The notes under the pieces: generated by a model
What the model was told of the DNA's origin: nothing
Databases searched by the model: none
Seen by the model: only the letters and a program-made list of their open reading frames with translations
DNA from: Clostridium sp.
GTDB taxonomy: Bacteria > Bacillota > Clostridia > Clostridiales > Clostridiaceae
NCBI RefSeq assembly: GCF_017888565.1
Contig: NZ_JAGHFX010000101.1
Span: 1 to 44,046 of the forward strand
Reading direction: 5' to 3'
DNA: 44,046 nucleotides
In this document: positions 1-9,953 of the stretch, piece after piece
Numbering within the stretch: position 1 is the stretch's first letter
Layout: every line of letters starts with the position of its first letter
Made by a program: the position numbers and the translations under genes

Positions 1-73
1 AGGTTGATAGGTCAGAGGTGTAAGTGTGGTAACATATTTAGCTGACTGATACTAATAGGTCGAGGGCTTGACC
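1..73 (+). rRNA. 23S ribosomal RNA, 3' end (partial)
   Basis: The first 73 bases match the conserved 3' terminus of bacterial 23S rRNA, including the segment around the sarcin-distal 3' helix and the ending GTCGAGGGCTTGACC. The gene starts outside the window. No 5S rRNA lies between this end and the tRNA 58 bases downstream, so the usual 16S-23S-5S order is not kept in this operon. The exact 3' end is inferred from similarity to other Firmicutes. Confidence 0.95.
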
Positions 74-131
74 AATAAAAATAGGCTTGAAATTAATTCA
101 TGTGCAATTTTCAGAGAACACTCTGAATTAT

Positions 132-206
<75 letters not shown>

Positions 207-216
207 TTTAAATTTT

Positions 217-270
217 AAGAGTTTTATAAGAGTAGATTTAAATCTATTGTTATAAAACTCTTTTTATTTT
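217..270 (+). terminator. Terminator of the rRNA-tRNA operon
   Basis: A 13-base stem, AAGAGTTTTATAA (217-229) pairing with 250-262, encloses a second palindrome (TAGATTT/AAATCTA) and runs into a T-rich tract. It lies 11 bases after the tRNA CCA, so it probably ends the rRNA operon transcript. Confidence 0.85.
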
Positions 271-401
271 ACTAATAGAAAAAAGTGTAACTTTTTCGTA
301 ACTTTTGGTTAACAAATTGTAATGATTTGCAGAAAAAACTTCTATATAATTGAATTATAGGACAAGCAGTTGTTTATAAAAGTAGAAAGCGTGGTTTTAT
401 A

Positions 402-1388
402 ATGAGTAGAAGGCTAATAAAAAATAAAAAAAGATTCATAACATTTATATTTGTTTTAATGGTATCAGTATTTTTAATTTCATTCACTGTTAGTGACTTT
501 AAAGAGAGTATCATTACACAAGCAGAAACTGTAACTAGTAATACTAATACTAATAGTAACGATAATAATTCTAATCAAGATAAATTAAGTTCTTCTAATG
601 ATAAGCAAGACAATATAGGAGATGAGGATGAATTTACTGAAGAGACTCCAAATAATCCAGATACTAGTGTATTAGATAATTCTGGTTATCTTTCATTAGA
701 GGAAGATTCTAATGCAGATGATGCCTCAAAAGTTCTTCCAGAAACTATGTATAAGTGGAATTTTTATAGAGAAGATAATAAAAAAATTGCATATCTTACA
801 TTTGATGATGGGCCATCTCAGAATTCTACAGAAAAAATATTAGATATATTAGGTGCAAATGATATAAAGGCAACATTTTTTACATTAGGTAGATCTATTG
901 AGAATAATAGTCAATCAGAAAAACTACTAAAGAGAATGGCAAAAGAAGGACATTCTATAGCAAGTCATGGATATTCACATGATTATTCTATACTTTATCC
1001 AAATAGAACAGTAGATGTTGATTCATTTATGAAAGATTTTGAGAAAAATGATAAAATATTAAAAGAAGTACTAGGAAAAGATTTTTCTACAAGGTTAATA
1101 AGAATGCCTGGTGGACATGCTAGTTGGAATGGAACAGAGCATTTAGATGAAGTATTGGAAAGTAAGGGGATTTTCCAAATGGATTGGAATGCATTAAATG
1201 GAGATGCTGAAGGTATGGATTTTCCAAAGGAACATTTATTAAATAAATTAAAAGAAACTGTTGGAAGTCAAGATGTTATAATTGTATTAATGCATGATAC
1301 AGATGCTAAAAAGGGAACTGTAGAATACTTACAAAGTGCAATAGATTATTTAAAATCAGAAGGATTTGAGTTTAGAACATTGAAATAA
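402..1388 (+). CDS. Membrane-anchored polysaccharide (peptidoglycan) deacetylase
   Basis: This 328-residue protein has an uncleaved-looking N-terminal membrane anchor (about residues 10-30), then a long Asn/Ser/Asp/Glu-rich linker to about residue 110, and a C-terminal NodB-type carbohydrate esterase 4 domain. Visible motifs are TFDDGP (motif 1), SHGYSH (metal-binding histidines of motif 2), RMPGG (motif 3) and LMHD (motif 5). The family removes N-acetyl groups from peptidoglycan or related sugars on the outside of the cell, often giving lysozyme resistance. The linker would hold the enzyme away from the membrane. It stands alone, ending in a terminator before the two-component system. The ribosome site before ATG 402 is weak. 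The sugar substrate cannot be read from sequence. Confidence 0.9.
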   Translation: MSRRLIKNKKRFITFIFVLMVSVFLISFTVSDFKESIITQAETVTSNTNTNSNDNNSNQDKLSSSNDKQDNIGDEDEFTEETPNNPDTSVLDNSGYLSLEEDSNADDASKVLPETMYKWNFYREDNKKIAYLTFDDGPSQNSTEKILDILGANDIKATFFTLGRSIENNSQSEKLLKRMAKEGHSIASHGYSHDYSILYPNRTVDVDSFMKDFEKNDKILKEVLGKDFSTRLIRMPGGHASWNGTEHLDEVLESKGIFQMDWNALNGDAEGMDFPKEHLLNKLKETVGSQDVIIVLMHDTDAKKGTVEYLQSAIDYLKSEGFEFRTLK

Positions 1389-1391
1389 TAA

Positions 1392-1416
1392 AAGGGACGG
1401 TAAACCGTCTCTTATT
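1392..1416 (+). terminator. Terminator after the deacetylase gene
   Basis: The near-perfect stem AAGGGACGGT/ACCGTCTCTT (1392-1401 and 1404-1413, one G-U pair) with a minimal loop is followed by a short T-rich tract. It sits four bases after the deacetylase stop. The T-tract is poor, so it may be leaky. Confidence 0.6.
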
Positions 1417-1480
1417 TCTATTTATAAGATTATAAGATACCATAATAGTCAATAATATTATTATGTTTAGAGGTGATAAA

Positions 1481-2161
1481 ATGAATAAAATATTACTAGT
1501 AGAAGATGAAGAAAGTATAAGAGCTTTTCTAAAGATAAATTTAAAAAGAAGTAATTTAGAAGTTATTGAAGCATCAACAGGAGAAGAAGGGTTAAAGCTT
1601 GCAAGTATAGAAAATCCTAAGATAGCTGTATTAGATGTAATGTTACCAGGTATAGATGGGTTTAAAGTTTGTAACAAATTGAGAAGTGAGTTTCCAGATA
1701 TGGGAATAATAATGCTTACAGCAAAAGGCCAAGATATGGATAAGATTATGGGGTTAGAGTATGGTGCAGATGATTATATAGTAAAGCCATTTAATCCCTT
1801 GGAGGTTGTTTTAAGAATAAAAGCTTTACTTAGAAGGCTTGGGGATGAAGATAAAGATAAATTAGAATTAGGACCATTTCTTATAAACTTATACTCACAA
1901 AAGGTTTTAAAAGATAATATTGAAATAGATGTAACTCCAAAGGAATATTTGCTTATGAAAATATTTTTAGAAAATCCTAATAAAGCATTTACAAGAGATG
2001 AGTTATTGGATTTAGTTTGGGGAGAAAATTATTTTGGAGATGCAAAAATAATAGATGTTAATATAAGAAGATTAAGAGCAAAAATTGAAGATAATGCATC
2101 AGATCCTAAATATATAGAAACAATATGGGGGATAGGATATAGGTGGAAATCGAAAGAATGA
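1481..2161 (+). CDS. OmpR/PhoB-family response regulator
   Basis: A 226-residue response regulator. The N-terminal receiver domain shows the acidic pocket (VEDEE, residues 7-11), phospho-acceptor Asp52 in LDVMLPG, and the switch Lys in DDYIVKPF. The C-terminal winged helix (about 130-226) ends in the typical IWGIGYRW. I place the start at ATG 1481, since AGAGGTG lies six bases ahead; an in-frame ATG at 1463 has no ribosome site. The stop overlaps the ATG of the sensor kinase as ATGA, showing tight coupling. The layout resembles WalR/PhoP-type regulators, but no target is evident. The downstream lipoprotein in the same operon could be part of the sensing system. Confidence 0.95.
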   Translation: MNKILLVEDEESIRAFLKINLKRSNLEVIEASTGEEGLKLASIENPKIAVLDVMLPGIDGFKVCNKLRSEFPDMGIIMLTAKGQDMDKIMGLEYGADDYIVKPFNPLEVVLRIKALLRRLGDEDKDKLELGPFLINLYSQKVLKDNIEIDVTPKEYLLMKIFLENPNKAFTRDELLDLVWGENYFGDAKIIDVNIRRLRAKIEDNASDPKYIETIWGIGYRWKSKE

Positions 2162-3546
2162 AAAGTATAAAGAATCAATTACTTAAAGGTATATTTATTA
2201 TTATTTTTTCAACAGTAATGTTTTTAAATGTTTTACTTATGATATTTATTAGAAAATATTATTATGATAATACTGAGGACTTATTAAAAAATAGAATACA
2301 AGTTTCAGTAAATTTTTATACAAAATATTTTTCTTCAAAATCATTGGTTGAGACTATTTATGATAATATTGATACATTTTGGAATGAAAATAATGCACAA
2401 GTTGAAATTTTTGATGCGGATGGAAGTTTATTAATGGATTCTATTGGAATTAAGGATTTAAAGTTGATTAATGCACCAGATGTATCGAGGGCACTTAAAG
2501 GAGAATCGGCGAGATGGATAGGTAAGGTAGATTATTATGACAATAAGGTTATGGCAGTATCTTATCCATTAATTATAGATGGAGATATAATAGGAGTTAT
2601 TAGGTTCATAACTTCTTTAGAAGCAATAGACGGAGTAATAACTAATATAATGATAATTTTCTCAGGAATATCAATAGCCGTTTTAATAGTAGGAGTAGTT
2701 TTAAGTATAATCTTAGCTAATAGTATAATAAATCCAATAAAATATCTAAATAAAGTTGCAGAAAAAATGGGAAGCGGAAATTTAAGTGTTAGAAGTAATA
2801 TAGATAGTAAAAATGAAATAGGCCAATTATCAAACACATTAAACTTTATGGCAAATGAAATATCCAAAAGAGAACAACTAAAAAATGAGTTTATATCATC
2901 TGTTTCTCATGAATTAAGAACTCCTTTAACTGCTATAAAGGGCTGGACTATAACTTTAAATAATGATGAAACTGATAAAGAAACTTTAAAGCTTGGATTT
3001 CAAATAATAGAAAAAGAAACAGATAGATTATCTTTAATGGTGGAAGAACTTTTAGATTTTTCTAGGCTTATAAATGAAAAAGTAACATTGGAATTACGAA
3101 GTGTAAGCATAAATGAATTTATAAAACATATAGAATCCTTTATGTCTCCTAGAGCAAAGAAAGAGAGTATAAATCTAAAATTCATAACAGAAGCTGATGG
3201 AAGTATGTACGTAGATAGCAATAGATTAAAGCAGGTATTTATTAATTTATTAGATAATTCATTCAAGTTCACAGAAGTAGAAGGTAGTATAACTTTTACA
3301 ACTACAAAATTTAATGATAAAATTAAATTTGTAATAGAAGATAATGGGTGTGGAATACTAGAGGAAGATTTGCCACATGTAAAACAAAAGTTTTTCAAAG
3401 GGAAAAATTCTAAATCTCAAAATGGAATAGGATTATCTATTTGCGATGAAATAATAAAGTTACATGACGGTGTATTTAATATATATAGTAAGATAGGAAT
3501 AGGTACTAAAGTTGAAATTATTATTCCAATAAATAAGGAGGAATAA
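2158..3546 (+). CDS. Membrane sensor histidine kinase
   Basis: A 462-residue sensor with two membrane segments (about 8-30 and 165-190) flanking a roughly 135-residue extracellular domain, then a HAMP linker, a HisKA dimerisation domain with phospho-acceptor His251 in SHELRTPL, and a HATPase domain with an N-box (LLDNSFKFTE), G1 box (EDNGCGI) and G2 box (GIGLSI). It is the cognate kinase of the overlapping response regulator. I choose ATG 2158, which overlaps the regulator stop as ATGA and has AGGTGG upstream; a GTG at 2143 would add five residues. The signal is unknown. Confidence 0.95.
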   Translation: MKSIKNQLLKGIFIIIFSTVMFLNVLLMIFIRKYYYDNTEDLLKNRIQVSVNFYTKYFSSKSLVETIYDNIDTFWNENNAQVEIFDADGSLLMDSIGIKDLKLINAPDVSRALKGESARWIGKVDYYDNKVMAVSYPLIIDGDIIGVIRFITSLEAIDGVITNIMIIFSGISIAVLIVGVVLSIILANSIINPIKYLNKVAEKMGSGNLSVRSNIDSKNEIGQLSNTLNFMANEISKREQLKNEFISSVSHELRTPLTAIKGWTITLNNDETDKETLKLGFQIIEKETDRLSLMVEELLDFSRLINEKVTLELRSVSINEFIKHIESFMSPRAKKESINLKFITEADGSMYVDSNRLKQVFINLLDNSFKFTEVEGSITFTTTKFNDKIKFVIEDNGCGILEEDLPHVKQKFFKGKNSKSQNGIGLSICDEIIKLHDGVFNIYSKIGIGTKVEIIIPINKEE

Positions 3547-3547
3547 T

Positions 3548-5041
3548 ATGAATATCATAAAAAGATTTTTAGCTATAATGCTTATATTTATATTTACATT
3601 AAATATTGGTTGTAGTAAAGTAAATGGAAAAGATATACAAGCTATAAAATCCCCACATAATAATAATCTAAAAATAAGGGGAGTATGGAGTATTGATTAC
3701 ATTAATCTATTGGGTGACGAGACTGAGAATAAGGAAGAAATACTGTCTTTAGAAGATTCTTTAATAAGTATTTCTAATAATAAGTTTTCAGTATTTAATG
3801 TTTCATATTCTAGCCCTAAATATAAATTAAAAGTTGTAGATAGAGAATATGTTCTATCATATGAGTTGAATTTAAAGCTTGAGGATATACTTGGAAATAT
3901 ATCAGATGAAAATTCTAAGTGGGATGTAATTTCAATAATTGGTTCTAACACTATTATTGGGGAATTTATTTATATAGATAATGAAAATGGTTATTTATTC
4001 TATGATGGAGTGTTACTGAAACTAAAAAAAATAGATGATAATCCAAAGGATTTAGACTATCAAGAAAATGATGTTAAGCAGGAATTGCTATTAGAAGATT
4101 ATAATAGCGATGTAGGGATAATGTTAGGATTAAAAACTCCAAGAGAACAATTAGAAGATGGTAGTTATAGTACAGAAACATATAAAACTCTGTGGATATC
4201 ATTTAAAGATAATGAATTACAACCTATATTAGAAAAGGATAATATAATTTTTCCAAGAATGAATGGAGTATGGAGTATTAAAAATGAAGTTGTAGATAAT
4301 GGGGAAAGAATTTTAGAGTACTTTACAGCACATCCACTAGATGGAAGAATAGAAATAGATTCATTAGAAGATAGTAATGAAAATATATATAAAAATATAA
4401 ATTTTATATCTAACGATTATATTTCAATTGAAAAGTATGAAGGGAAGAACTTTAATAATAAATTTCCAATATATCAAACTATTCCTGTTGATAATATAAA
4501 TTCCAAGAATGGGATTAATATTGAAGAAATATATTCTAATGAAGCCAAGGAAAAATATAAAAAAGACTTTAGTGATGCATTAGAGACTTTATCAGAAGAA
4601 AAAAGAAACTCTTTAAATACAAATGTAGATTACAGTAATTTCACTATAAAAAGAATTGAAGGAAGATGGAATTTAGTTGGCAAGATTGCAACTATAGATA
4701 ATGCTGAAGATGGAATAGATTATAGAATATCATTAAATCCAAACAAGAAGATATTAAATTATGATACTTTATTAATTTCATGGAAAGATTTAAAAGGAAA
4801 ATTTCCATTTATAAAGGATGCATATACATCACCTACTGGAAGAATGGCAATAATATTATTTAACGACAAGTTATTAGTTTATGAAATGGAAGATAGGGAT
4901 ATTAAAGGTAGCCCGTTAATTACTATTAACTTAAATAATAATGAAGAAGTAATAATGGCAGAGTGGGCAAGTGGTAGTTATGTGGATTCATGGGCTAAGG
5001 CATTTAAAGATGGAAAAGAGATAAGTATGGAGGATGATTAG
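3548..5041 (+). CDS. Predicted lipoprotein, third gene of the two-component operon
   Basis: A 497-residue protein with a lipoprotein signal peptide ending in the lipobox LNIGC, so it should be exported and lipid-anchored. It starts one base after the kinase stop, with GGAGG seven bases before its ATG, and ends overlapping the ribosome site region of tldD. I recognise no characterised domain. A motif of the form GVWSI or GRWNL recurs near residues 43, 240 and 373, and LWISF/LLISW strings recur as well, suggesting three related beta-rich modules. Position in the operon suggests it may modulate the kinase, as accessory lipoproteins do in other Firmicute systems; that is inference. Confidence 0.75.
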   Translation: MNIIKRFLAIMLIFIFTLNIGCSKVNGKDIQAIKSPHNNNLKIRGVWSIDYINLLGDETENKEEILSLEDSLISISNNKFSVFNVSYSSPKYKLKVVDREYVLSYELNLKLEDILGNISDENSKWDVISIIGSNTIIGEFIYIDNENGYLFYDGVLLKLKKIDDNPKDLDYQENDVKQELLLEDYNSDVGIMLGLKTPREQLEDGSYSTETYKTLWISFKDNELQPILEKDNIIFPRMNGVWSIKNEVVDNGERILEYFTAHPLDGRIEIDSLEDSNENIYKNINFISNDYISIEKYEGKNFNNKFPIYQTIPVDNINSKNGINIEEIYSNEAKEKYKKDFSDALETLSEEKRNSLNTNVDYSNFTIKRIEGRWNLVGKIATIDNAEDGIDYRISLNPNKKILNYDTLLISWKDLKGKFPFIKDAYTSPTGRMAIILFNDKLLVYEMEDRDIKGSPLITINLNNNEEVIMAEWASGSYVDSWAKAFKDGKEISMEDD

Positions 5042-5042
5042 T

Positions 5043-6422
5043 ATGTTATCAAAAAATATATTATCTAGTGTATTAGCTAGATGTTTAATAACAGGCGGAG
5101 ATTTTGCAGAAGTATTTGAAGAGGATACAATAGACACTTCTATAAGTATTCTAAATGGAAAGGTCGAGAATTCTATTTCAGGAAGAACTCATGGGATAGG
5201 TATAAGAATTTTCAAGGGATTTAAAAGCGTTTATGCTTATACTAATAATACTAGTTTAAATGCTTTATTAGATATAGCTCAGAAGGCAGCATTGGCTCTT
5301 GGAGAGTTAAAAGAGGATATAAGTGTAGTTCTTAATGAAAAGAATATATATAATAATAATCCTATTATATATATTCCATCTTCAATAAGTGCTCAAAAAA
5401 AGATAGAAGTAATGAAACGTGGATATAAAGCTGCAAAGGAATATAGTGATGAAATAACTCAAGTTTCTGTTGGATATTTAGATAAAGAACAAAATATATT
5501 AATTGCCAATACAGAAGGATTACTTACAGAAGATAAAAGAGTTAGAACAAGGTTGTCAATAAGCTCTGTAGCATCTGCAAATGGAGAAAATCAAACAGGT
5601 TTTGAAGGACCAGGAGCTCATAAAGGCTTTGAATTATTTAATGACATAGATCCAGAATATTATGGAAGAGAGGCGTCTAGAGTTGCACATACTATGTTGC
5701 ATGCTAAGAATTGTCCAGCTGGTAAAATGGCCGTAGCAATAGATAATGGGTTTGGCGGAGTAATATTCCATGAGGCATGTGGACACTCTCTAGAAGCAAC
5801 TGCAGTAGCAAAAGGAAACTCAGTATTTACTAATATGTTAGGAAAGCAAATAGCATCAACAAAGGTTACAGCAATTGATGATGGAACTATACCTAATGCA
5901 TGGGGATCATTAAATATTGATGATGAAGGTAATAAGACAAGAAAAAATGTATTAATAGAAAATGGTATATTAAAAGGATACTTAATTGATAAATTAAATG
6001 GAAGAAGAATGGGGATGGAGGCAACTGGAAGCTCAAGAAGACAAAACTATAAATTTGCCCCTACTTCAAGAATGACAAACACATATATCGCATCAGGAAG
6101 TGATGATGAGGCTGAAATTATAAAATCAATATCAGATGGATTATATGCAAAGAAAATGGGTGGAGGATCAGTAAATCCAGTAACAGGAGAATTCAATTTT
6201 GCTGTATCAGAGGGATATATAGTAAAAAATGGAGAGATAAAAGAGCCTGTTAGAGGTGCTAGCCTTATTGGTAAAGGTAGCGAAGTGTTAATGAATATAG
6301 ATATGGTAGGAAAGAACTTAGCTCAAGGACAAGGAATGTGTGGTTCTGTTTCAGGAAGTATTCCAACTAACGTAGGTCAACCTATGATTAGAGTCAAAGA
6401 AATAACAGTAGGTGGAAGATAA
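5043..6422 (+). CDS. tldD: TldD metalloprotease subunit
   Basis: A 459-residue TldD-family protein. The zinc-binding HExxxH motif is intact (HEACGH, His243-Glu244 and His247). TldD forms a heterodimeric, unfolded-peptide-degrading protease with TldE/PmbA, which follows 14 bases downstream. In E. coli the pair processes microcin B17 and degrades CcdA antitoxin; in bacteria without those substrates the role is less clear. The start at ATG 5043 is set by GGAGG at 5029-5033, because the in-frame ATG at 5034 would abut that site. The gene follows the lipoprotein with almost no gap and is likely in the two-component operon. Confidence 0.95.
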   Translation: MLSKNILSSVLARCLITGGDFAEVFEEDTIDTSISILNGKVENSISGRTHGIGIRIFKGFKSVYAYTNNTSLNALLDIAQKAALALGELKEDISVVLNEKNIYNNNPIIYIPSSISAQKKIEVMKRGYKAAKEYSDEITQVSVGYLDKEQNILIANTEGLLTEDKRVRTRLSISSVASANGENQTGFEGPGAHKGFELFNDIDPEYYGREASRVAHTMLHAKNCPAGKMAVAIDNGFGGVIFHEACGHSLEATAVAKGNSVFTNMLGKQIASTKVTAIDDGTIPNAWGSLNIDDEGNKTRKNVLIENGILKGYLIDKLNGRRMGMEATGSSRRQNYKFAPTSRMTNTYIASGSDDEAEIIKSISDGLYAKKMGGGSVNPVTGEFNFAVSEGYIVKNGEIKEPVRGASLIGKGSEVLMNIDMVGKNLAQGQGMCGSVSGSIPTNVGQPMIRVKEITVGGR

Positions 6423-6436
6423 AGGGGGAATATAAA

Positions 6437-7780
6437 GTGGAACTAAATATATTTATAAATAAATTATTTCAAGAAGCCAAGAATAACGGTTTTAATGAAT
6501 ATGAAGTTTACTATGTAGATAGAGAGAGTTTAAGTATAAATGTATATAATGAGGAAGTTGAAAAATATAATTTAACTACTTCTTATGGATTATCATTTAG
6601 AGGAAAAATAAATGATAAGATAGGATATTCATATACAGAAATATTAGATGATGATGCTATAAAAATGCTTGTTAAAAATGCAAAGGAAAGTGCTTTATTT
6701 ATAGAAAATGAAGATGTTCAATTTATATATGAAGGCGATAAAGAATATGTAGAAGTAAATACTTATTATAAATCATTAGAAAACCTTCCAGCAGATAAGT
6801 TAATAAACCTGGCGGTAAGTATGGAAAAAGAAGCAAAGGCCTTAGATAATAGAGTTACTAGCTTTGGAGGATGTGGAATAGGATATAGCAAAGCTAAGTA
6901 TGGAATAATTAATTCAAAGGGATTAAATTTAGAAAATAAATCTAATTTATTAAGTGCATACGTAGTTCCAATAATAAAAAATGGAGAAGATATGCATGAT
7001 GGTATGGGATATGTAACAGCTAACTCTATAGAAGAAGTAGATCCGAAGAAGTTAGCAGAAGACGGAATTAATGAGGCAGTTTCAAGAATAGGTGGTAAAT
7101 CAGTTACATCTGGAAAATATAAAACAGTAATAAATAATGAAGCGATGGTTTCAATACTTTCAACATTTGCTGGAGTATTTAGTGGAGATGCAGCTCAAAA
7201 AGGTTTAAGTTTATTAAAAGGAAAAGAAGGAGAAGTAATAGCAAGCAAAAAGGTGACTTTATTAGATGATCCTCATTTAGAAAATGGGCTAGCATCTGTT
7301 TCTTTTGATGATGAAGGAGTTGCTACTAAGAAAAAGGATATAATTCATAAAGGAAAGCTTATGACTTTACTTCATAATTTAAAAACTGCTAATAAAGGAA
7401 ATACAAAATCAACTGGAAATGGATTTAAAAATTCTTATGCATCGCCAGTAGGAGTTTCCCCAACAAATTTATATCTTCAAAAGGGAGAGAAAAGCTTTGA
7501 AGATTTATTGAAAGAGGTTGGTGAGGGGTTATTGATAACAGAATTTGCTGGATTACATTCAGGTGCAAATTCAATAACAGGAGATTTTTCACTAGCAGCA
7601 AAAGGATTTTATATAAAAGATGGTAAAAAGGATTATCCAGTTGAACAAATAACTGTGGCAGGAAATTTCTTTGATTTATTAAAAGGTATAGAAGATGTAG
7701 GAAGTGACTTAAAGTTCCCAATGAGTAGTATAGGAAGTCCATCTGTTAAGATTGCTGAATTATCAATAGCCGGAAAATAA
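6437..7780 (+). CDS. pmbA: PmbA/TldE, non-catalytic partner of TldD
   Basis: A 447-residue PmbA/TldE homologue without the HExxxH motif, as expected for the non-catalytic subunit. Family features include the C-terminal beta-rich region with AGLHSGANSITGDFSL, which parallels the VNPVTGEFNFAVSEG segment of TldD. It starts at GTG 6437 behind AAGGGGG. It ends at a strong bidirectional terminator shared with the convergent lipoteichoic acid synthase gene. Confidence 0.95.
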   Translation: MELNIFINKLFQEAKNNGFNEYEVYYVDRESLSINVYNEEVEKYNLTTSYGLSFRGKINDKIGYSYTEILDDDAIKMLVKNAKESALFIENEDVQFIYEGDKEYVEVNTYYKSLENLPADKLINLAVSMEKEAKALDNRVTSFGGCGIGYSKAKYGIINSKGLNLENKSNLLSAYVVPIIKNGEDMHDGMGYVTANSIEEVDPKKLAEDGINEAVSRIGGKSVTSGKYKTVINNEAMVSILSTFAGVFSGDAAQKGLSLLKGKEGEVIASKKVTLLDDPHLENGLASVSFDDEGVATKKKDIIHKGKLMTLLHNLKTANKGNTKSTGNGFKNSYASPVGVSPTNLYLQKGEKSFEDLLKEVGEGLLITEFAGLHSGANSITGDFSLAAKGFYIKDGKKDYPVEQITVAGNFFDLLKGIEDVGSDLKFPMSSIGSPSVKIAELSIAGK

Positions 7781-7794
7781 AAATAGCTTTATTA

Positions 7795-7824
7795 AAAAAA
7801 AAACTCCCCTAAGGGAGTTTTTTT
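7795..7824. terminator. Bidirectional terminator between pmbA and the LtaS gene
   Basis: ACTCCC (7803-7808) pairs with GGGAGT (7813-7818) around a CTAA loop, flanked by a long A-run on the left and a T-run on the right, so it works for transcripts from both sides. Confidence 0.9.
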
Positions 7825-7846
7825 CACAATTATCAATTGTTAACTA

Positions 7847-9703
7847 TTAATTATTTAGGTAGTTGCTTCTTATCATTTTATCCGAAAGTTCAACTATATT
7901 CTTATACATTTCTTTTTCTTCATCTGTCAAATCATCACCTACTACTTCTAGGTTTGTAAGGACTGCAAATGATTTATTTGTATTTAGTAAGTTTCTACCC
8001 AATGATGTATTTATATATTTATCATTTTGTACTCCCATAAGATATAGTAGTGTTGGCATAATGTCAACTTGTCCACCTATAGTATCAAAAGTCTTTGGCT
8101 CTTTTATATCTTTTGACCAAATTATAAATGGCATAGTGTGATTACCATTATCTAAATACCAGTCTTCCTTGTTAGAAAGTTTTTCTATTGAGCTATTATA
8201 GTATTTATGAACCCCTGTATGATCTCCTTCAATAACTACAACAGTGTTATCAAGAATTCCTTCTTTATCTAATAATTCTAGGAATTTTCCAATTTGTGTG
8301 TCTGTATATTTAACACTTTCGAAGTAGCCACCAAGTTCACTTTTATCTAATTCTGGATCTAAATTTAATACTCTCTTTTCCGTTGGTAAATCAAAAGGTC
8401 CATGATTAGTTAAAGTAACTGTAAATGCATAAAATGGATCTTCTAAGTTTTTAAGCATTGGTACAACTTGTTTAAAATAACTTTCATCTGATAAGCCAAG
8501 GCCTATTTCTTCGTCTATATTAAATGAGTAGTAGTCAACAAATTTATCGAATCCTATTCCTGTTAGTCCATTTACATAGTTCCAGAAAGAACCTTTATCA
8601 GGATGAATAGCTATTGTATCATAGTTTTTTTCTTCTAGTAGAAGAGGTAATGAATTATATTTAGTAGAAGGATATCTAAAGAACGTACTTCCTCTTCTTA
8701 ATGGAAACATTGATGTATTAATCATTAAGTCAGCATCAGAACTTGTACCTTCATTTACTTGTTCATGAATATTAGGGAAATATAGTCCTGTTTTTATTAA
8801 TTCATCCATTACAGGAGTAATTTTTTGATCATTTACTTCTTTACCCAGTATAAAGCTTTCTAATGATTCAACTTGTATAACTAATAAGTTTTTGCCTTCG
8901 AACATTCCTGCATATTGATTATTAGGCAAGTTTTCTTTTTTACTAAAGAATTCATCAATTTGTGACTTTTCTTCAGCAGTTAATTCATAAGGCATAGAAT
9001 CTTTATAAACGTTATATAAATCAAAAATATGATAGCCTATAGGAGAAAAATACCTAGCTGTATTTGTAGGATCATAATTTGAGAATATATATCCATTTTT
9101 AACATCTTCATTTTTTAATACATATAAATTAAAAGGAACATAGCTTATATATATAATACTTGATAATAGTATAACTATAAATGTAATAGGGGCTCTCCTT
9201 TTAACTTTTGTGTAGGACTTTCTAGTAAAGAAAACAAATACTCCTAGTATTATAAAATCAATAAATAGTAAGAAATCTTTATTACTAAACATTGAAGATA
9301 TAGTACCACCCATGTTATCTAAATTAGCAGTTTGAGTTAACAATAATGCTGATGGCATTGTTAGGAATCCTCTAAAGTATCCTAAGTCCAATAATATTAG
9401 TAATGTTATTAGTATATCAATAATAAATAGATATATAACTCGGCCTTTACCTTTAAAAAGTAAAGAAAAGCTAATAAAAATTAAGGTAAAGGCATAATAA
9501 TAAATAATAAATGGTTTTGCAGAGTTAAGTCCAAGATTTAAATTTAGGGAATAAGGATCTTGGTTAACTACGAAACCTTGAAATATTATGCTTTTAAATG
9601 TAATGGCTATAAGTGGAATTAAGAATAATATTATTCTCATAGCACCATCAAAATTAAGTATCTGTATAAATCTGTTTCTTAGTTTTTTAATAAGTTTGTC
9701 CAA
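7847..9703 (-). CDS. ltaS: Lipoteichoic acid synthase-like glycerol phosphate transferase
   Basis: A 618-residue LtaS-family protein. Five membrane helices occupy about residues 15-200, followed by an extracellular sulfatase-type domain. Visible features are the first metal-site segment QVESLE, the nucleophile region EGTSSDAD (Thr near residue 320), TNHGPF, and EGDHTG near the end. LtaS enzymes move glycerol phosphate from phosphatidylglycerol onto a growing polymer on the outer membrane face. The start is TTG 9703, chosen because GAGGTG (plus-strand CACCTC, 9709-9714) lies at correct distance and no better start is near. The gene stands alone, so whether it makes lipoteichoic acid or acts as a primase or YfnI-type stress paralogue cannot be told. 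Confidence 0.92.
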   Translation of the reverse strand: MDKLIKKLRNRFIQILNFDGAMRIILFLIPLIAITFKSIIFQGFVVNQDPYSLNLNLGLNSAKPFIIYYYAFTLIFISFSLLFKGKGRVIYLFIIDILITLLILLDLGYFRGFLTMPSALLLTQTANLDNMGGTISSMFSNKDFLLFIDFIILGVFVFFTRKSYTKVKRRAPITFIVILLSSIIYISYVPFNLYVLKNEDVKNGYIFSNYDPTNTARYFSPIGYHIFDLYNVYKDSMPYELTAEEKSQIDEFFSKKENLPNNQYAGMFEGKNLLVIQVESLESFILGKEVNDQKITPVMDELIKTGLYFPNIHEQVNEGTSSDADLMINTSMFPLRRGSTFFRYPSTKYNSLPLLLEEKNYDTIAIHPDKGSFWNYVNGLTGIGFDKFVDYYSFNIDEEIGLGLSDESYFKQVVPMLKNLEDPFYAFTVTLTNHGPFDLPTEKRVLNLDPELDKSELGGYFESVKYTDTQIGKFLELLDKEGILDNTVVVIEGDHTGVHKYYNSSIEKLSNKEDWYLDNGNHTMPFIIWSKDIKEPKTFDTIGGQVDIMPTLLYLMGVQNDKYINTSLGRNLLNTNKSFAVLTNLEVVGDDLTDEEKEMYKNIVELSDKMIRSNYLNN

Positions 9704-9953
9704 TATATCACCTCAAATATATAAAGTACTATAACACTTATGGGAATAATACTTAAAAATCTTTACTATTATGTTTACAATACTTAAATTATAGTATAGT
9801 AGTTTTTATAAAGCAATTTAGATTTTCTTAAATTTTCTATCCAATACAAAAATAAATTTCAATAAAAGAGATAATTTTACAAGGAATAGCGCAATATAAA
9901 TACAATATGTTATAATATCTATATGTTTTATTTAACATTTATGGAGGTTATAT

